57,049 bases of DNA from Gammaproteobacteria bacterium (GTDB lineage Bacteria; Pseudomonadota; Gammaproteobacteria; Acidiferrobacterales; Sulfurifustaceae): positions 1-57,049 of the forward strand of contig SCRL01000088.1 in NCBI GenBank assembly GCA_004298065.1, written 5' to 3'. The notes under the pieces are model-generated. The model was not told the DNA's origin and ran no database searches. It saw nothing but the letters and a program-made list of their open reading frames with translations. The first letter of the stretch is position 1. Every line of letters starts with the position of its first letter. Shown here piece by piece: positions 1 to 8,734 of this stretch. The translations under genes and the position numbers were made by a program.

Positions 1-68
1 TCGAAGTAGCCGTTGCCCCAGTGGGCGATGTTGTAGGTGTCGCGCGCCTGCTTGAGGGTCCAGGTCAT
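1..68 (-). CDS. speA: Arginine decarboxylase, N-terminal fragment (cut by window edge)
   Basis: Only the first 22 codons are present, reading leftward from an ATG at 66-68. The translation MTWTLKQARDTYNIAHWGNG matches the start of the biosynthetic, PLP-dependent arginine decarboxylase family. That enzyme converts arginine to agmatine, the first step of the agmatine route to putrescine. The divergent neighbour is spermidine synthase, so the two would feed one polyamine pathway. The identification rests on a short peptide plus context; the rest of the gene lies outside the window. Confidence 0.75.
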   Translation of the reverse strand, partial: MTWTLKQARDTYNIAHWGNGYF

Positions 69-106
69 GGGCGGGGCGTTCGGTGGCGGCGCATAACGGG
101 TGGCAA

Positions 107-114
107 GTATACTA
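107..114. promoter_or_regulatory. Candidate shared -10 element between speA and speE
   Basis: The 82-bp gap between the divergent speA and speE starts contains the palindrome AGTATACT, which offers a TATACT -10 hexamer on both strands. I see no convincing -35 box for either direction, so this is only a candidate. Confidence 0.25.
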
Positions 115-150
115 GCCCACCCGCAACGCGCCACTATTCACAACTCCCGC

Positions 151-1005
151 ATGGCACTCGACAACACCTGGTACACCGAACAATGGGCCGGACAGGGCTC
201 GGCCATCTCGCTCAAGCTGAAGGATAAGGTCCACGACGAACAGTCGCCCTACCAGCGCATCGAGATCTACGAGACCGAAACCTTCGGCACGCTCATGACG
301 CTCGACGGTCTGGTGATGGTCACCGACCGCGACAATTTCGTATACCACGAGATGATGTCGCACCCGGCGCTGTTCACCCACCCCGACCCGAAACGGGTAC
401 TGGTCATCGGCGGCGGCGACTGCGGCACGCTGCGCGAGGTGCTCCGGCACAAGACCGTGCAGCTGGCCGAGCAGGTCGAGCTCGACGAGCGCGTGACGCG
501 TGTCTCCGAGAAATTTTTCCCCGAACTGTGCCAGTCCAATGCCGATCCGCGCGCCAAGCTGCACTTCGCCGACGGCATCGAGTGGGCGGCAAAGGCCGCG
601 CCCGGGAGTTACGACGTGATTATTATCGACTCGACCGATCCCGTGGGTCCGGCGGCGGGACTGTTTTCCGAGATCTTCTATAAGAACTGTTTCCGGGCGC
701 TGTCGGCGGACGGCGTCGTCGTCGGCCAGAGCGAATCGCCGCTGTTCCACGCCGACCTGATCGTGTCGGTGCAAAAGGCCTTCAAAGGCGCCGGATTCGG
801 CAGCGTCGCCACGCTGCAGTTCCCGCAATGCACCTACCCGTCCGGCTGGTGGAGCTGCATGCTCGCGCGCAAGCAAGGCAGCGCCACGGACTTTCGCCGA
901 CGCGACGCCGAAGCCAAGGGCTTCGCCACACGCTATTACAACGCCGCGATCCACGCGGCGGCGAGCGCGATGCCGCAATTCCTGGCGGAGCAGTTGCACG
1001 TATAA
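151..1005 (+). CDS. speE: Spermidine synthase (polyamine aminopropyltransferase)
   Basis: This cytosolic enzyme transfers the aminopropyl group of decarboxylated S-adenosylmethionine to putrescine. The 284-aa product has the family's N-terminal beta domain (WYTEQW...SPYQRIEIYET), the nucleotide-binding loop VLVIGGGDCGTLREVLRH near residues 84-100, and the catalytic-loop motif DSTDPVGPA. GGGDCG replaces the more usual GGGDGG, a tolerated variation. The ATG at 151 is chosen because the protein then begins MALDNTWYTEQW like family members; an upstream in-frame ATG at 100 would add an atypical tail and sit on the promoter region. No strong Shine-Dalgarno is visible. It is divergent from speA, consistent with co-regulation of polyamine synthesis. 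Confidence 0.95.
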   Translation: MALDNTWYTEQWAGQGSAISLKLKDKVHDEQSPYQRIEIYETETFGTLMTLDGLVMVTDRDNFVYHEMMSHPALFTHPDPKRVLVIGGGDCGTLREVLRHKTVQLAEQVELDERVTRVSEKFFPELCQSNADPRAKLHFADGIEWAAKAAPGSYDVIIIDSTDPVGPAAGLFSEIFYKNCFRALSADGVVVGQSESPLFHADLIVSVQKAFKGAGFGSVATLQFPQCTYPSGWWSCMLARKQGSATDFRRRDAEAKGFATRYYNAAIHAAASAMPQFLAEQLHV

Positions 1006-1026
1006 TTTTTCAGACCCCAACTCCGG

Positions 1027-1272
1027 ATGACCACCATGACCGAACCCGTCATTGCCCAGAAAGGCCCCTACGCCCTCACGCTCCAGCCCGGCACCTACTG
1101 GTGGTGCGCCTGCGGGCGCTCCAAGACCCAGCCGTTCTGCGACGGCTCGCACAAGGACACCGGCTTCACGCCGGTGAAGTTCGAGCTGCAGGAAGCCAAG
1201 CAGGTGTACTTTTGCGGCTGTAAGCATTCAGAAACCAAACCGATGTGCGACGGCAGCCACAAAACGCTCTAA
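1027..1272 (+). CDS. CDGSH iron-sulfur domain protein (two motifs)
   Basis: This 81-aa protein is made almost entirely of two CDGSH-type [2Fe-2S] motifs. The first uses Cys27, Cys29, Cys38 and His42 (CAC...FCDGSH); the second uses Cys63, Cys65, Cys74 and His78 (CGC...MCDGSH). The 3Cys-1His ligation is that of the mitoNEET/CISD family; bacterial tandem forms are small soluble redox or cluster-handling proteins with no settled role. It starts 21 bp after speE and probably shares its transcript. A second in-frame ATG at 1036 is an alternative start. A hairpin-repeat cluster lies directly downstream. Confidence 0.9.
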   Translation: MTTMTEPVIAQKGPYALTLQPGTYWWCACGRSKTQPFCDGSHKDTGFTPVKFELQEAKQVYFCGCKHSETKPMCDGSHKTL

Positions 1273-1290
1273 GCGCAAATTAGCAGGAGC

Positions 1291-1500
1291 ACAAAATCGC
1301 TGGGGGCAATTTTGCTCGCGCCTTCCTGGCGCGAGCCCTTACGGGCCATCCCTGCGGGATGTCCAAAATTGTTCCCGACAATTTTGTGGACAGCGGAGCT
1401 TGACCGGCAGCAATAGGGGCGGGGCGAACACAATTTCGCCGGGAGCGAAATTGGACAGCCGAATGGCTGCCCGTAGGGTGCGCGCCATGGATGGTGCGCA
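1291..1500. repeat. Cluster of hairpin-repeat modules (three tandem, related units)
   Basis: This 210-bp non-coding stretch lies between the convergent CDGSH gene and amtB. Three modules each open with an A/T-rich stem: 1293-1313 (imperfect), 1364-1386 (CAAAATTGT-TCCCG-ACAATTTTG) and 1431-1453 (CAATTTCGC-CGGGA-GCGAAATTG). Further hairpins follow: 1314-1336 (9-bp perfect stem), 1347-1361, 1456-1469 (CAGCC-GAAT-GGCTG) and 1479-1500 (8 bp closing an ATGGAT loop). The third module is closely related to a copy at 35740-35820, in which stems change on both sides while loops are kept. No credible ORF is present. Confidence 0.75.
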
Positions 1501-1501
1501 T

Positions 1502-1531
1502 CAAAAAAATCGGGCGCCTTGCGGCGCCCGA
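1502..1531 (-). terminator. Rho-independent terminator of the glnK-amtB operon
   Basis: Read on the minus strand, a GC-rich hairpin CGGGCGCC-GCAA-GGCGCCCG (1511-1530) is followed by a run of seven T. It lies about 30 bp past the amtB stop codon. Confidence 0.9.
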
Positions 1532-1562
1532 AATGTTTGCAGCTTCAGAGGGAGTGTAATCG

Positions 1563-3056
1563 TTACAGGTGGTAGGCCGACTCGCCGTGCGAGGTGGTGT
1601 CGAGACCCTCGCGCTCCTCTTCCTGCGGCACGCGCAGGCCGACGAGCAGGTCGGCGATCTTGTAGGCGATGGCCGCCACGACGCCGCTCCAGACGATCGT
1701 CACGCCCACGGCCTTGGCCTGGATCAGCAGCTGGTCGCCGATGCCCGGGAAACCGGTCTTGCCGGTCACCCAGTCGGTGACGAGGCCGGGACCGCCGAGG
1801 TCGGGCGAGTTGAACACGCCCGTCAGGAGCGCGCCCAGGATGCCGCCGACCGCGTGCACGCCGAAGACGTCGAGCGAGTCGTCGGCCTTGAGGAGCCGCT
1901 TGAGCTGGTTCACGCCCCACAGGCACACGAGGCCCGCGGCGGTGCCGATGGCGAACGCGCCCGGGATGCCGACGTTGCCGGCGGCCGGGGTGATCGCCAC
2001 GAGGCCCGCGACGGCGCCGGAGGCGGCGCCGAGCATCGACGGCTTGCCCTTGAACAGCCACTCGGCGAACGTCCAGGACAGCACCGCGCAGGCGGTGGCG
2101 AGGAACGTGTTCATGAACGCGAGCGCGGCTGAGTTGTTGGCCTCGAGCGCGGAACCGGCGTTGAACCCGAACCAGCCGACCCACAGCAGGCTCGCACCGA
2201 TCATGGTGAGCGTCAGGTTATGCGGCGCCATGTGCTCCTTGCCGAACCCGACACGCTTGCCGACCAGGTAGGCGCCCACCAGACCGGCGATGCCGGCGTT
2301 GATGTGCACCACCGTGCCGCCCGCGAAGTCGAGTGCGCCCCATTGCCAGAGCAGGCCCGCCTTGGCGTTCTGCGCGTCCACGACGTTCGCCGCCGTGTAC
2401 GCATCCGGGCCGGGCCAGAACCAGACCATGTGCGCGATCGGGGCGTACGCGAAGGTGAACCACAGCACCATGAAGATGAGCACGGCCGAGAACTTCACAC
2501 GCTCGGCGAACGCGCCCAGGATCAGGGCGCCGGTGATGGCCGCGAACGTCGCCTGGAACGCCACGAACACCAGCTCGGGAATCGGCGTGTTCTTGCTGAA
2601 GGTCGCCGCCATGGCGAACTCGCCCTTGGCCGAGTCGAAGGTCCCCTTCAGGAACAATCGGTCGAGCCCGCCGAAGTAGGCGTTGCCCTCCGTGAACGCG
2701 AGGCTGTAGCCGTAAATGCACCACAACACCGTGATCAGGGAGAAGACCACGAACACCTGCATCAGCACCGAGAGCGCGTTCTTCGAGCGGACCATGCCGC
2801 CGTAGAACAGCGCCAGCGCCGGCACGCTCATCATCAGGACCAGCGCCGTGGACATGAGCATCCACGACACGTCGCCCTTGTTGGGCACCGGGGCCGGTGC
2901 CGCAGCCGGGGCGGCCGGCGCTGCGGCAGCGGCCGGGGCGTCGGCCGCCGGGGCCGGAGCGGGCGCATCCGCCGCCGATGCCGCCAGCGGCAGGACCGCC
3001 AGCAGCGCGGCGAACAGCGCGCCCAGGAAGTACTTCGTTGTGAATCGACTGATCAT
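1563..3056 (-). CDS. amtB: Ammonium transporter
   Basis: This is an inner-membrane trimeric channel conducting ammonia/ammonium. The 497-aa product has a signal-like N-terminus (FLGALFAALLAVLPLAASA) and then an Ala/Pro-rich linker of about 40 residues. Eleven Amt transmembrane helices follow, beginning with STALVLMMSVPALALFYGG. The twin-histidine pore motifs appear as VHINAGIAG and GVHAVGGI. The ATG at 3056 is chosen because AGGAG lies 9 bases upstream; it sits 10 bp after the glnK stop. The operon order glnK-amtB predicts that GlnK plugs the channel under nitrogen excess. A terminator follows at 1502-1531. Confidence 0.95.
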   Translation of the reverse strand: MISRFTTKYFLGALFAALLAVLPLAASAADAPAPAPAADAPAAAAAPAAPAAAPAPVPNKGDVSWMLMSTALVLMMSVPALALFYGGMVRSKNALSVLMQVFVVFSLITVLWCIYGYSLAFTEGNAYFGGLDRLFLKGTFDSAKGEFAMAATFSKNTPIPELVFVAFQATFAAITGALILGAFAERVKFSAVLIFMVLWFTFAYAPIAHMVWFWPGPDAYTAANVVDAQNAKAGLLWQWGALDFAGGTVVHINAGIAGLVGAYLVGKRVGFGKEHMAPHNLTLTMIGASLLWVGWFGFNAGSALEANNSAALAFMNTFLATACAVLSWTFAEWLFKGKPSMLGAASGAVAGLVAITPAAGNVGIPGAFAIGTAAGLVCLWGVNQLKRLLKADDSLDVFGVHAVGGILGALLTGVFNSPDLGGPGLVTDWVTGKTGFPGIGDQLLIQAKAVGVTIVWSGVVAAIAYKIADLLVGLRVPQEEEREGLDTTSHGESAYHL

Positions 3057-3066
3057 GGGTCGTCTC

Positions 3067-4264
<1,198 letters not shown>

Positions 4265-4319
4265 GGTCGTTTCCCCTGTTCTTAAGAGTTGAAAGAAATA
4301 TGAAACCGCCCATGCGCTT

Positions 4320-4336
4320 AGCACTTGCTGTGCCAT
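4320..4336 (-). promoter_or_regulatory. Sigma-54 promoter of the omp-glnK-amtB operon
   Basis: On the minus strand TGGCAC-AGCAA-GTGC runs from 4335 to 4321. The invariant GG and GC dinucleotides have exact -24/-12 spacing, and only the first T of TTGC deviates. It lies about 55 bp upstream of the outer-membrane protein ATG. Sigma-54 control by NtrC is the known mode for glnK-amtB; the site itself is read directly from the sequence. Confidence 0.75.
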
Positions 4337-4516
4337 ATTTTTATATTTTTAAAATCATTCGGTTACGACCCGCGGGTTGATCTCTGCTCCAATCACGTGC
4401 ACTCGCTTTAGGCAATTCGACGACCCAGCGCACCAAGTGTGTGCGAACCCAAGGTGAGCTGAAGTGCTGCACCATCGCAGTGCCGAGGCCCAGACGTTCT
4501 GCTATCGTCGGCATTC

Positions 4517-4765
4517 ATGATCGACCCGAAACGCGTCATCGACGACCTCGCCGGCACGGTCGCGCGCGCGTTCCCGGAGGGACTCACGCGCGAGGCCGAG
4601 AAGAACCTGCGCGCGCTGCTCGCCTCGGCACTCGCGCGCCTCGACCTCGTCACGCGCGAGGAGCTCGAGGTGCAGGAGCAGGTGCTGGCGCGCACGCGCG
4701 AGCGCTTGCAGGCAATGGAAAAGCGTCTCGCTGAACTGGAAACCGCGTTATCCAAAAAAAGCTAA
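4517..4765 (+). CDS. ubiK: UbiK/BMFP-family ubiquinone biosynthesis accessory factor
   Basis: An 82-aa, highly charged protein of the YqiC/BMFP family. The N-terminal helix MIDPKRVIDDLAGTVARAFP is followed by a long C-terminal coiled coil (REELEVQEQVLARTRERLQAM). UbiK assists the aerobic ubiquinone biosynthesis complex, probably through UbiJ and lipid binding; this comes from family knowledge. It is divergent from the glnK operon, the common gammaproteobacterial neighbourhood of ubiK and yifB. No clear Shine-Dalgarno precedes the ATG. Confidence 0.9.
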   Translation: MIDPKRVIDDLAGTVARAFPEGLTREAEKNLRALLASALARLDLVTREELEVQEQVLARTRERLQAMEKRLAELETALSKKS

Positions 4766-4841
4766 AGTAGGCACCGGAAATCGCGCACCCGGCGCCGCAG
4801 CGGAATTTCAAGGAACAGGGAAATTAAGGAGGGGGACCGTT

Positions 4842-6110
4842 ATGCGTTCACACGGATTTGCGCTGCTCTGTCTTTGCGTGCTGCTCACCGCCTGCGCCAC
4901 GAACCCGATGACGGGGCGCTCCCAGCTCATGCTGGTTTCCGAAAAATCGGTCATCGCCCAATCGAAACTCGCCTACAACAATCTGGTATCGGGCCTGGAG
5001 AAAAACAGCAAGGTCAACGCCAATCCAATCGTCGTCGGCCGGGTGCAAACCATCACGGACAAGCTGGTGGCGCAGGCGATTCGCTACCGGCCCGACAGCG
5101 AGCAATGGGAATGGTCGGTCAAGGTCATCGACGAGCCTGACACGATCAACGCATTCTGCATGCCCGGCGGAAAAATGGCGATCTATACCGGTCTGATCGA
5201 CAAGCTCAAGGCCACCGACGACGAGATCGCGCAGGTCATGGGCCACGAGATCGGTCATGCGCTCGCCAACCACGGTGCCGAAAAAATGTCAGTGGGGATG
5301 GCATCGGGTATTGTCATGACGGCGCTCGGCTCGTCGCGCCAGAACCGTGTCCAGCCGGAAATGGCGCAATTTGCGGCGTTGGTCGCCTGGCAATTGCCCA
5401 ACAGTCGCGAGGCGGAGTCCGAGGCGGACAAGATCGGTATCGAACTGGCGGCACGCGCCGGCTACAACCCCGACGCCGCCGTGTCGCTCTGGAAAAAAAT
5501 GATGGAGGCGACCGGGCAACAGTCCCGTTTCGACCTGCTGAGCACCCATCCGGCATCGCCGAAGCGCATGGATGACCTGGCGGAACTCGTTCCGTACATG
5601 CGCCCGCTGTACGCCAGTACGGAAACCCGTCCTTCCGTGCCGGTGCGCGTAGACGATGGCAAAGGCAAGGAGAGTGACGAACCCGTCGTGTTTGGCGGGT
5701 CCTCGCTCGTTTCGACCGGAAAGGACAAGCCTTTGAAACTCGTCTCTCCGGTTTTCGAAAAATTCAAATTAGGCATGGCCGAGCTGGGATGCGAAGCGTG
5801 CGTCGTCCAGTTCCAATACAAGAAATCGCGCCTGCGCGAACTGTACGACCGCAAGGAGTGGGATACCCTGGCGCGCGAGGTGCTCGAGACCGACTATCCC
5901 CAGGACATGACCTATTTCTACCTGGGTGTTTCCGCCGAGGGTCTCGGTCTGCCCGCGATGGCACGTATCTATTACTCTCGGGCCGCCGAACTCACGCAGA
6001 ACAGCCGGACGCGCTGCAAAGGCGCGCTGCTCGACGATTGCGCCGGCCTCGACGTACCCCAGGCGGCCGAGTCGGCGCTGGCGCGCCTGCAACAGGAGTG
6101 GCCGGACTAA
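4842..6110 (+). CDS. M48-family metalloprotease lipoprotein
   Basis: A 422-aa zinc protease probably anchored in an outer- or inner-membrane leaflet. The lipobox LLTAC places the lipidated cysteine at residue 18. The zinc site is HEIGH at 135-139, and a third ligand is expected in SREAESEAD near Glu192. A C-terminal domain of about 150 residues, with a tetratricopeptide-like helix pair (YYSRAAELT), follows the catalytic domain. BepA/LoiP-type proteases handle outer-membrane protein quality control, the most likely role. AAGGAGGGGG gives a strong ribosome site before the ATG. yifB follows after 23 bp. Confidence 0.9.
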   Translation: MRSHGFALLCLCVLLTACATNPMTGRSQLMLVSEKSVIAQSKLAYNNLVSGLEKNSKVNANPIVVGRVQTITDKLVAQAIRYRPDSEQWEWSVKVIDEPDTINAFCMPGGKMAIYTGLIDKLKATDDEIAQVMGHEIGHALANHGAEKMSVGMASGIVMTALGSSRQNRVQPEMAQFAALVAWQLPNSREAESEADKIGIELAARAGYNPDAAVSLWKKMMEATGQQSRFDLLSTHPASPKRMDDLAELVPYMRPLYASTETRPSVPVRVDDGKGKESDEPVVFGGSSLVSTGKDKPLKLVSPVFEKFKLGMAELGCEACVVQFQYKKSRLRELYDRKEWDTLAREVLETDYPQDMTYFYLGVSAEGLGLPAMARIYYSRAAELTQNSRTRCKGALLDDCAGLDVPQAAESALARLQQEWPD

Positions 6111-6133
6111 AACCAACTATCCAGGGAGGGAGC

Positions 6134-7645
6134 ATGTCACTCGCCGTCGTTCATTCCCGCGCCCAGATCGGCATCGACGCGCCGCCGGTCACGGTCGAAG
6201 TGCATCTCGCCGCCGGCCTGCCGTCGCTCTCCATCGTCGGCCTGCCCGAAGCGGCTGTGAAGGAAAGCAAGGATCGGGTGCGCGCGGCGCTGCTCAATGC
6301 GCGGTATGAATTCCCGGCCCGACGCATCACTATCAATCTCGCGCCCGCCGATCTTCCGAAGGAAGGCGGGCGCTTCGACCTCCCGATCGCGCTCGGCATT
6401 CTCGCCGCTTCCGGTCAGATTCCGGCCAAGGAACTCGATCGCTATGAATTCGTCGGCGAGCTCGCGCTCACCGGCAAGCTGCGCCCGATCCTCGGCGCGC
6501 TGACCGTCGCGCTCAAAGCGCGCGACAGTAACCGCGCGCTGCTCCTGCCCGCGCCCAACGCCGCCGAGGCGGCGCTCGTGAACAATGTCGCGGTGTTCGG
6601 TGCGAAACACCTGCTCGACGTCACCGCGCATCTCGCCGGCGAGCGCCTGATTTCGGCCCAGGCGCCGACACAGCCGGAAATAAACGCGGAGCCGTCCGAC
6701 GACCTGCGCGAAGTACGCGGCCAACACCACGCCAAGCGCGCGCTCGAGATCGCCGCCGCGGGCGGTCACAGCCTGCTGTTCATCGGCCCGCCGGGCGCGG
6801 GCAAGACCATGCTCGCCTCGCGCCTGCCGGGCCTGTTGCCACCGCTCACCGACACCGAGGCTATCGAAACCGCCGCGATCCAGTCGCTGCACAAACGTTT
6901 TCATCCGAGACAATGGTGCCAACGGCCGTTCCGCTCGCCGCACCACACCGCCTCGGCCGTGGCGCTCGTCGGCGGCGGCAGTCATCCGCGTCCGGGCGAG
7001 ATTTCACTGGCGCATCACGGCGTTTTGTTTCTGGATGAATTGCCCGAGTTCGATCGCAAGGTGCTCGAGGTGCTGCGCGAGCCGCTGGAATCGGGCGCCA
7101 TCACCATCTCGCGCGCCGCACACCAGGCCGAGTTCCCGGCGCGCTTCCAGCTGGTCGCGGCCATGAATCCCTGTCCGTGCGGATTTCTTGGCGACAGCTC
7201 AAACCGCTGCCACTGTACGCCGGAGAAGGTGCGGCTTTACCGCGCGCGGCTTTCGGGGCCGCTGCTCGACCGTATCGACTTGCACGTGGAGGTGCCGCCG
7301 GTGCCGAAGGATTTGCTGCTCGAGCAGCAGGCCCCCGCGGGCGAATCCACGGCGATGGTACGCGCGCGGGTGGACGCGGCGCGCGCGAGACAGCAGGCGC
7401 GCAGCGGTTGCACTAACAGTGCACTCAGCAATAGCCAGATTGACGGACTGTGCGCGGTGGATGGCGAGGGACGACGATTGCTGGAACAGGCGATCGCGCG
7501 GCTGGGGCTCTCGGCGCGAGCCTATCACCGCATCCTCAAAGTGGCGCGCACCGTCGCCGATCTCGCCGGCGCCGAGGCGATCGAGCCCACGCACTTGGCC
7601 GAGGCGATTCAATACCGCAGCCTCGACCGGCGGATGATGAACTAG
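6134..7645 (+). CDS. yifB: YifB/ComM-family Mg-chelatase-like AAA+ ATPase
   Basis: A 503-aa AAA+ protein with an N-terminal Lon-type domain (GLPSLSIVGLPEAAVKESKD), Walker A GPPGAGKT at 218-225, Walker B VLFLDELPEF, the Mg-chelatase signature FRSPHHTAS, and a C-terminal AAA lid (RAYHRILKVARTVADL). ComM members are branch-migration helicases that help integrate transformed DNA; dprA elsewhere in the window fits a competence-capable organism. The ATG at 6134 follows GGAGGGAG and gives the canonical N-terminus MSLAVVHSRA. An in-frame extension back to 5789 would overlap the protease gene and is rejected. Confidence 0.92.
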   Translation: MSLAVVHSRAQIGIDAPPVTVEVHLAAGLPSLSIVGLPEAAVKESKDRVRAALLNARYEFPARRITINLAPADLPKEGGRFDLPIALGILAASGQIPAKELDRYEFVGELALTGKLRPILGALTVALKARDSNRALLLPAPNAAEAALVNNVAVFGAKHLLDVTAHLAGERLISAQAPTQPEINAEPSDDLREVRGQHHAKRALEIAAAGGHSLLFIGPPGAGKTMLASRLPGLLPPLTDTEAIETAAIQSLHKRFHPRQWCQRPFRSPHHTASAVALVGGGSHPRPGEISLAHHGVLFLDELPEFDRKVLEVLREPLESGAITISRAAHQAEFPARFQLVAAMNPCPCGFLGDSSNRCHCTPEKVRLYRARLSGPLLDRIDLHVEVPPVPKDLLLEQQAPAGESTAMVRARVDAARARQQARSGCTNSALSNSQIDGLCAVDGEGRRLLEQAIARLGLSARAYHRILKVARTVADLAGAEAIEPTHLAEAIQYRSLDRRMMN

Positions 7646-7648
7646 CTC

Positions 7649-7724
7649 TTCACCACAGAGAACACGGAGGACACAGAGATATTTTCTTTCATTTCTCCGT
7701 GCTCTCTGTGGCCTCTGTGGTGAA
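7649..7724. repeat. Long imperfect inverted repeat (CACAGAG type)
   Basis: The arms at about 7649-7679 and 7694-7724 are inverted copies. TTCACCACAGAG matches perfectly over the outer 12 bp; inside, imperfect CACGGAG/CACAGAG units continue. This type of repeat recurs between genes in many environmental bacteria. It lies just after yifB and before the cytochrome terminator. Confidence 0.65.
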
Positions 7725-7739
7725 AAAATCTTTTTTCAG

Positions 7740-7770
7740 AAAAAAAGAAAGCGGCCTTGCGGCCGCTTTC
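7740..7770 (-). terminator. Rho-independent terminator of the cytochrome c gene
   Basis: Read leftward, GAAAGCGGCC-GCAA-GGCCGCTTTC (7747-7770) is followed by a T run (7740-7746). It lies about 30 bp beyond the cytochrome stop. Confidence 0.9.
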
Positions 7771-7799
7771 TTCATTACTGCTTCTGAAACTAATCTGGC

Positions 7800-8288
7800 T
7801 TACTTGGCCTTCGACACCATGAAGTCCACGGCGGCCTTCACGTCGTCGTCCTTGAGCGCGGCATTGCCGCCCTTGGCCGGCATGAAACCCTTCTTGCCCT
7901 GGAAACCCTTGATGGCGTGGGTATAGAGCGTATCGTTGCCCTGGGCGAGGCGCGCACCCCAGTCGGCCTTGTCGCCGAGCTTCGGCGCACCGGCAACGCC
8001 GGCACCGTGACACGCGGCGCACGCGGTGTCGTAGGTCTTCTTGCCGGCATCCGCGCCCGCAGCGTTGGCCGCCGGGATCAGCGCATTCATCACCGGGTTG
8101 GCGGAGGCGACCGTCAGCTCGCCGACCGGCTTGATGCGCTCGGCAACGGCCTTGGCGTCCGCCGTCGCGACCTCGGCCTTTTTGGCCTTGTCGCCGATGA
8201 CGTTGGCAACGATGATCAGAATAACCGTCAGGGCGGCAAGGGCGCCAATCAGGCCAGAGAAGAATTTCAGAAATTCGCGATCGCTCAT
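7800..8288 (-). CDS. Membrane-anchored cytochrome c5-family protein
   Basis: A 162-aa c-type cytochrome. An N-terminal segment, MSDREFLKFFSGLIGALAAL then TVILIIVANVIG, is an uncleaved membrane anchor. The haem-binding CAACH motif lies near residues 90-94 and a distal methionine in GFMPAKGG. Class I c5 proteins shuttle electrons in the periplasm between the bc1 complex and terminal oxidases. A linker of about 40 residues joins anchor and haem domain. It is monocistronic, with its own terminator, and lies divergent from tRNA-Arg. Confidence 0.9.
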   Translation of the reverse strand: MSDREFLKFFSGLIGALAALTVILIIVANVIGDKAKKAEVATADAKAVAERIKPVGELTVASANPVMNALIPAANAAGADAGKKTYDTACAACHGAGVAGAPKLGDKADWGARLAQGNDTLYTHAIKGFQGKKGFMPAKGGNAALKDDDVKAAVDFMVSKAK

Positions 8289-8439
8289 GGTGCACCTTAA
8301 AAAACGTTAACGTTGACTTCCCCGCTTCAGCCATCCGGACGACGCCGGCGGGTCCAAAAAGCGGCGGTAGTATAGCCAAATCGCACCTGGATAAAAGTAT
8401 CTAGGTCAAATTGGACGTCTCTGCCAGGTACGGGTATCC

Positions 8440-8470
8440 TTGACATCCTGCTGCCTTTATTTCCTTGTAT
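8440..8470 (+). promoter_or_regulatory. Probable promoter of tRNA-Arg
   Basis: A consensus TTGACA (8440-8445) is followed by TTGTAT (8465-8470), with a long 19-bp spacer. It begins 67 bp upstream of the mature tRNA. The -10 choice is uncertain. The surrounding 8289-8506 gap otherwise holds only the leader of the divergent cytochrome gene. Confidence 0.4.
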
Positions 8471-8506
8471 GGAAGAGGGTTTTACCGGTAGCAACCCCCT
8501 CTCTTC

Positions 8507-8583
8507 GCGCCCTTAGCTCAGTTGGATAGAGCGTCAGCCTCCGACGCTGAAGGTCAGAGGTTCGAATCCTCTAGGGCGCGCCA
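8507..8583 (+). tRNA. tRNA-Arg(CCG), with encoded CCA
   Basis: A complete 77-nt cloverleaf. The acceptor stem is GCGCCCT/AGGGCGC, the D stem GCTC/GAGC, the anticodon stem TCAGC/GCTGA with loop CTCCGAC (anticodon CCG, reading CGG), the T arm AGAGG-TTCGAAT-CCTCT, then discriminator G and genomic CCA. Its 3' portion is duplicated at 35727-35838, marking it as the integration site of the island that starts immediately downstream. Confidence 0.97.
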
Positions 8584-8586
8584 TTT
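8551..8586 (+). other. attL-like core: tRNA-Arg 3' end
   Basis: The run from AAGGTCAGAGGTTCG through AGGGCGCGCCATTT is repeated, with one mismatch, at 35725-35841 once the 81-bp insert there is removed. This is the classic signature of a tRNA-targeted integrative element. The tRNA also holds an inverted pair, CCTCCGAC and GTCAGAGG, separated by 7 bp. These could be the two recombinase-binding arms around the crossover; that part is inference. Confidence 0.75.
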
Positions 8587-8628
8587 ATTCAAGCACTTAC
8601 AGCTGGCCCGGTATCCCGCCGGGTCTTC

Positions 8629-8658
8629 TGTGCCCAAATTGTGCCCATCCTGTGCCCA
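8629..8658 (+). repeat. Three TGTGCCCA direct repeats at 11-bp spacing
   Basis: Identical octamers occur at 8629-8636, 8640-8647 and 8651-8658, exactly 11 bp apart, about 45 bp inside the island from tRNA-Arg. Phased short direct repeats at this place resemble arm-type integrase-binding sites. An 8-bp inverted repeat, ATCTGACC...GGTCAGAT, follows within the next 50 bp. Confidence 0.55.
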
Positions 8659-8734
8659 ACCGGATCTGACCACTCCCTCGTTCGGAGACGAAACCGGTCA
8701 GATTTGACCGTTAGCCAAAACGGGAATCACCGCT

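Noticed and set aside
112-1227. A 371-codon leftward frame across speE and the CDGSH gene
   Set aside because: It is an open frame created by GC-rich codon use; spermidine synthase motifs are on the other strand.
5789-6133. N-terminal extension of yifB
   Set aside because: It lies within the M48 protease gene in another frame, and the ribosome site and conserved N-terminus point to 6134.
8629-8658. CRISPR array
   Set aside because: The three repeats are only 8 bp with 3-bp gaps, and no cas genes are present. The operator arrays at 10536 and 26747 are likewise too short and lack spacers.
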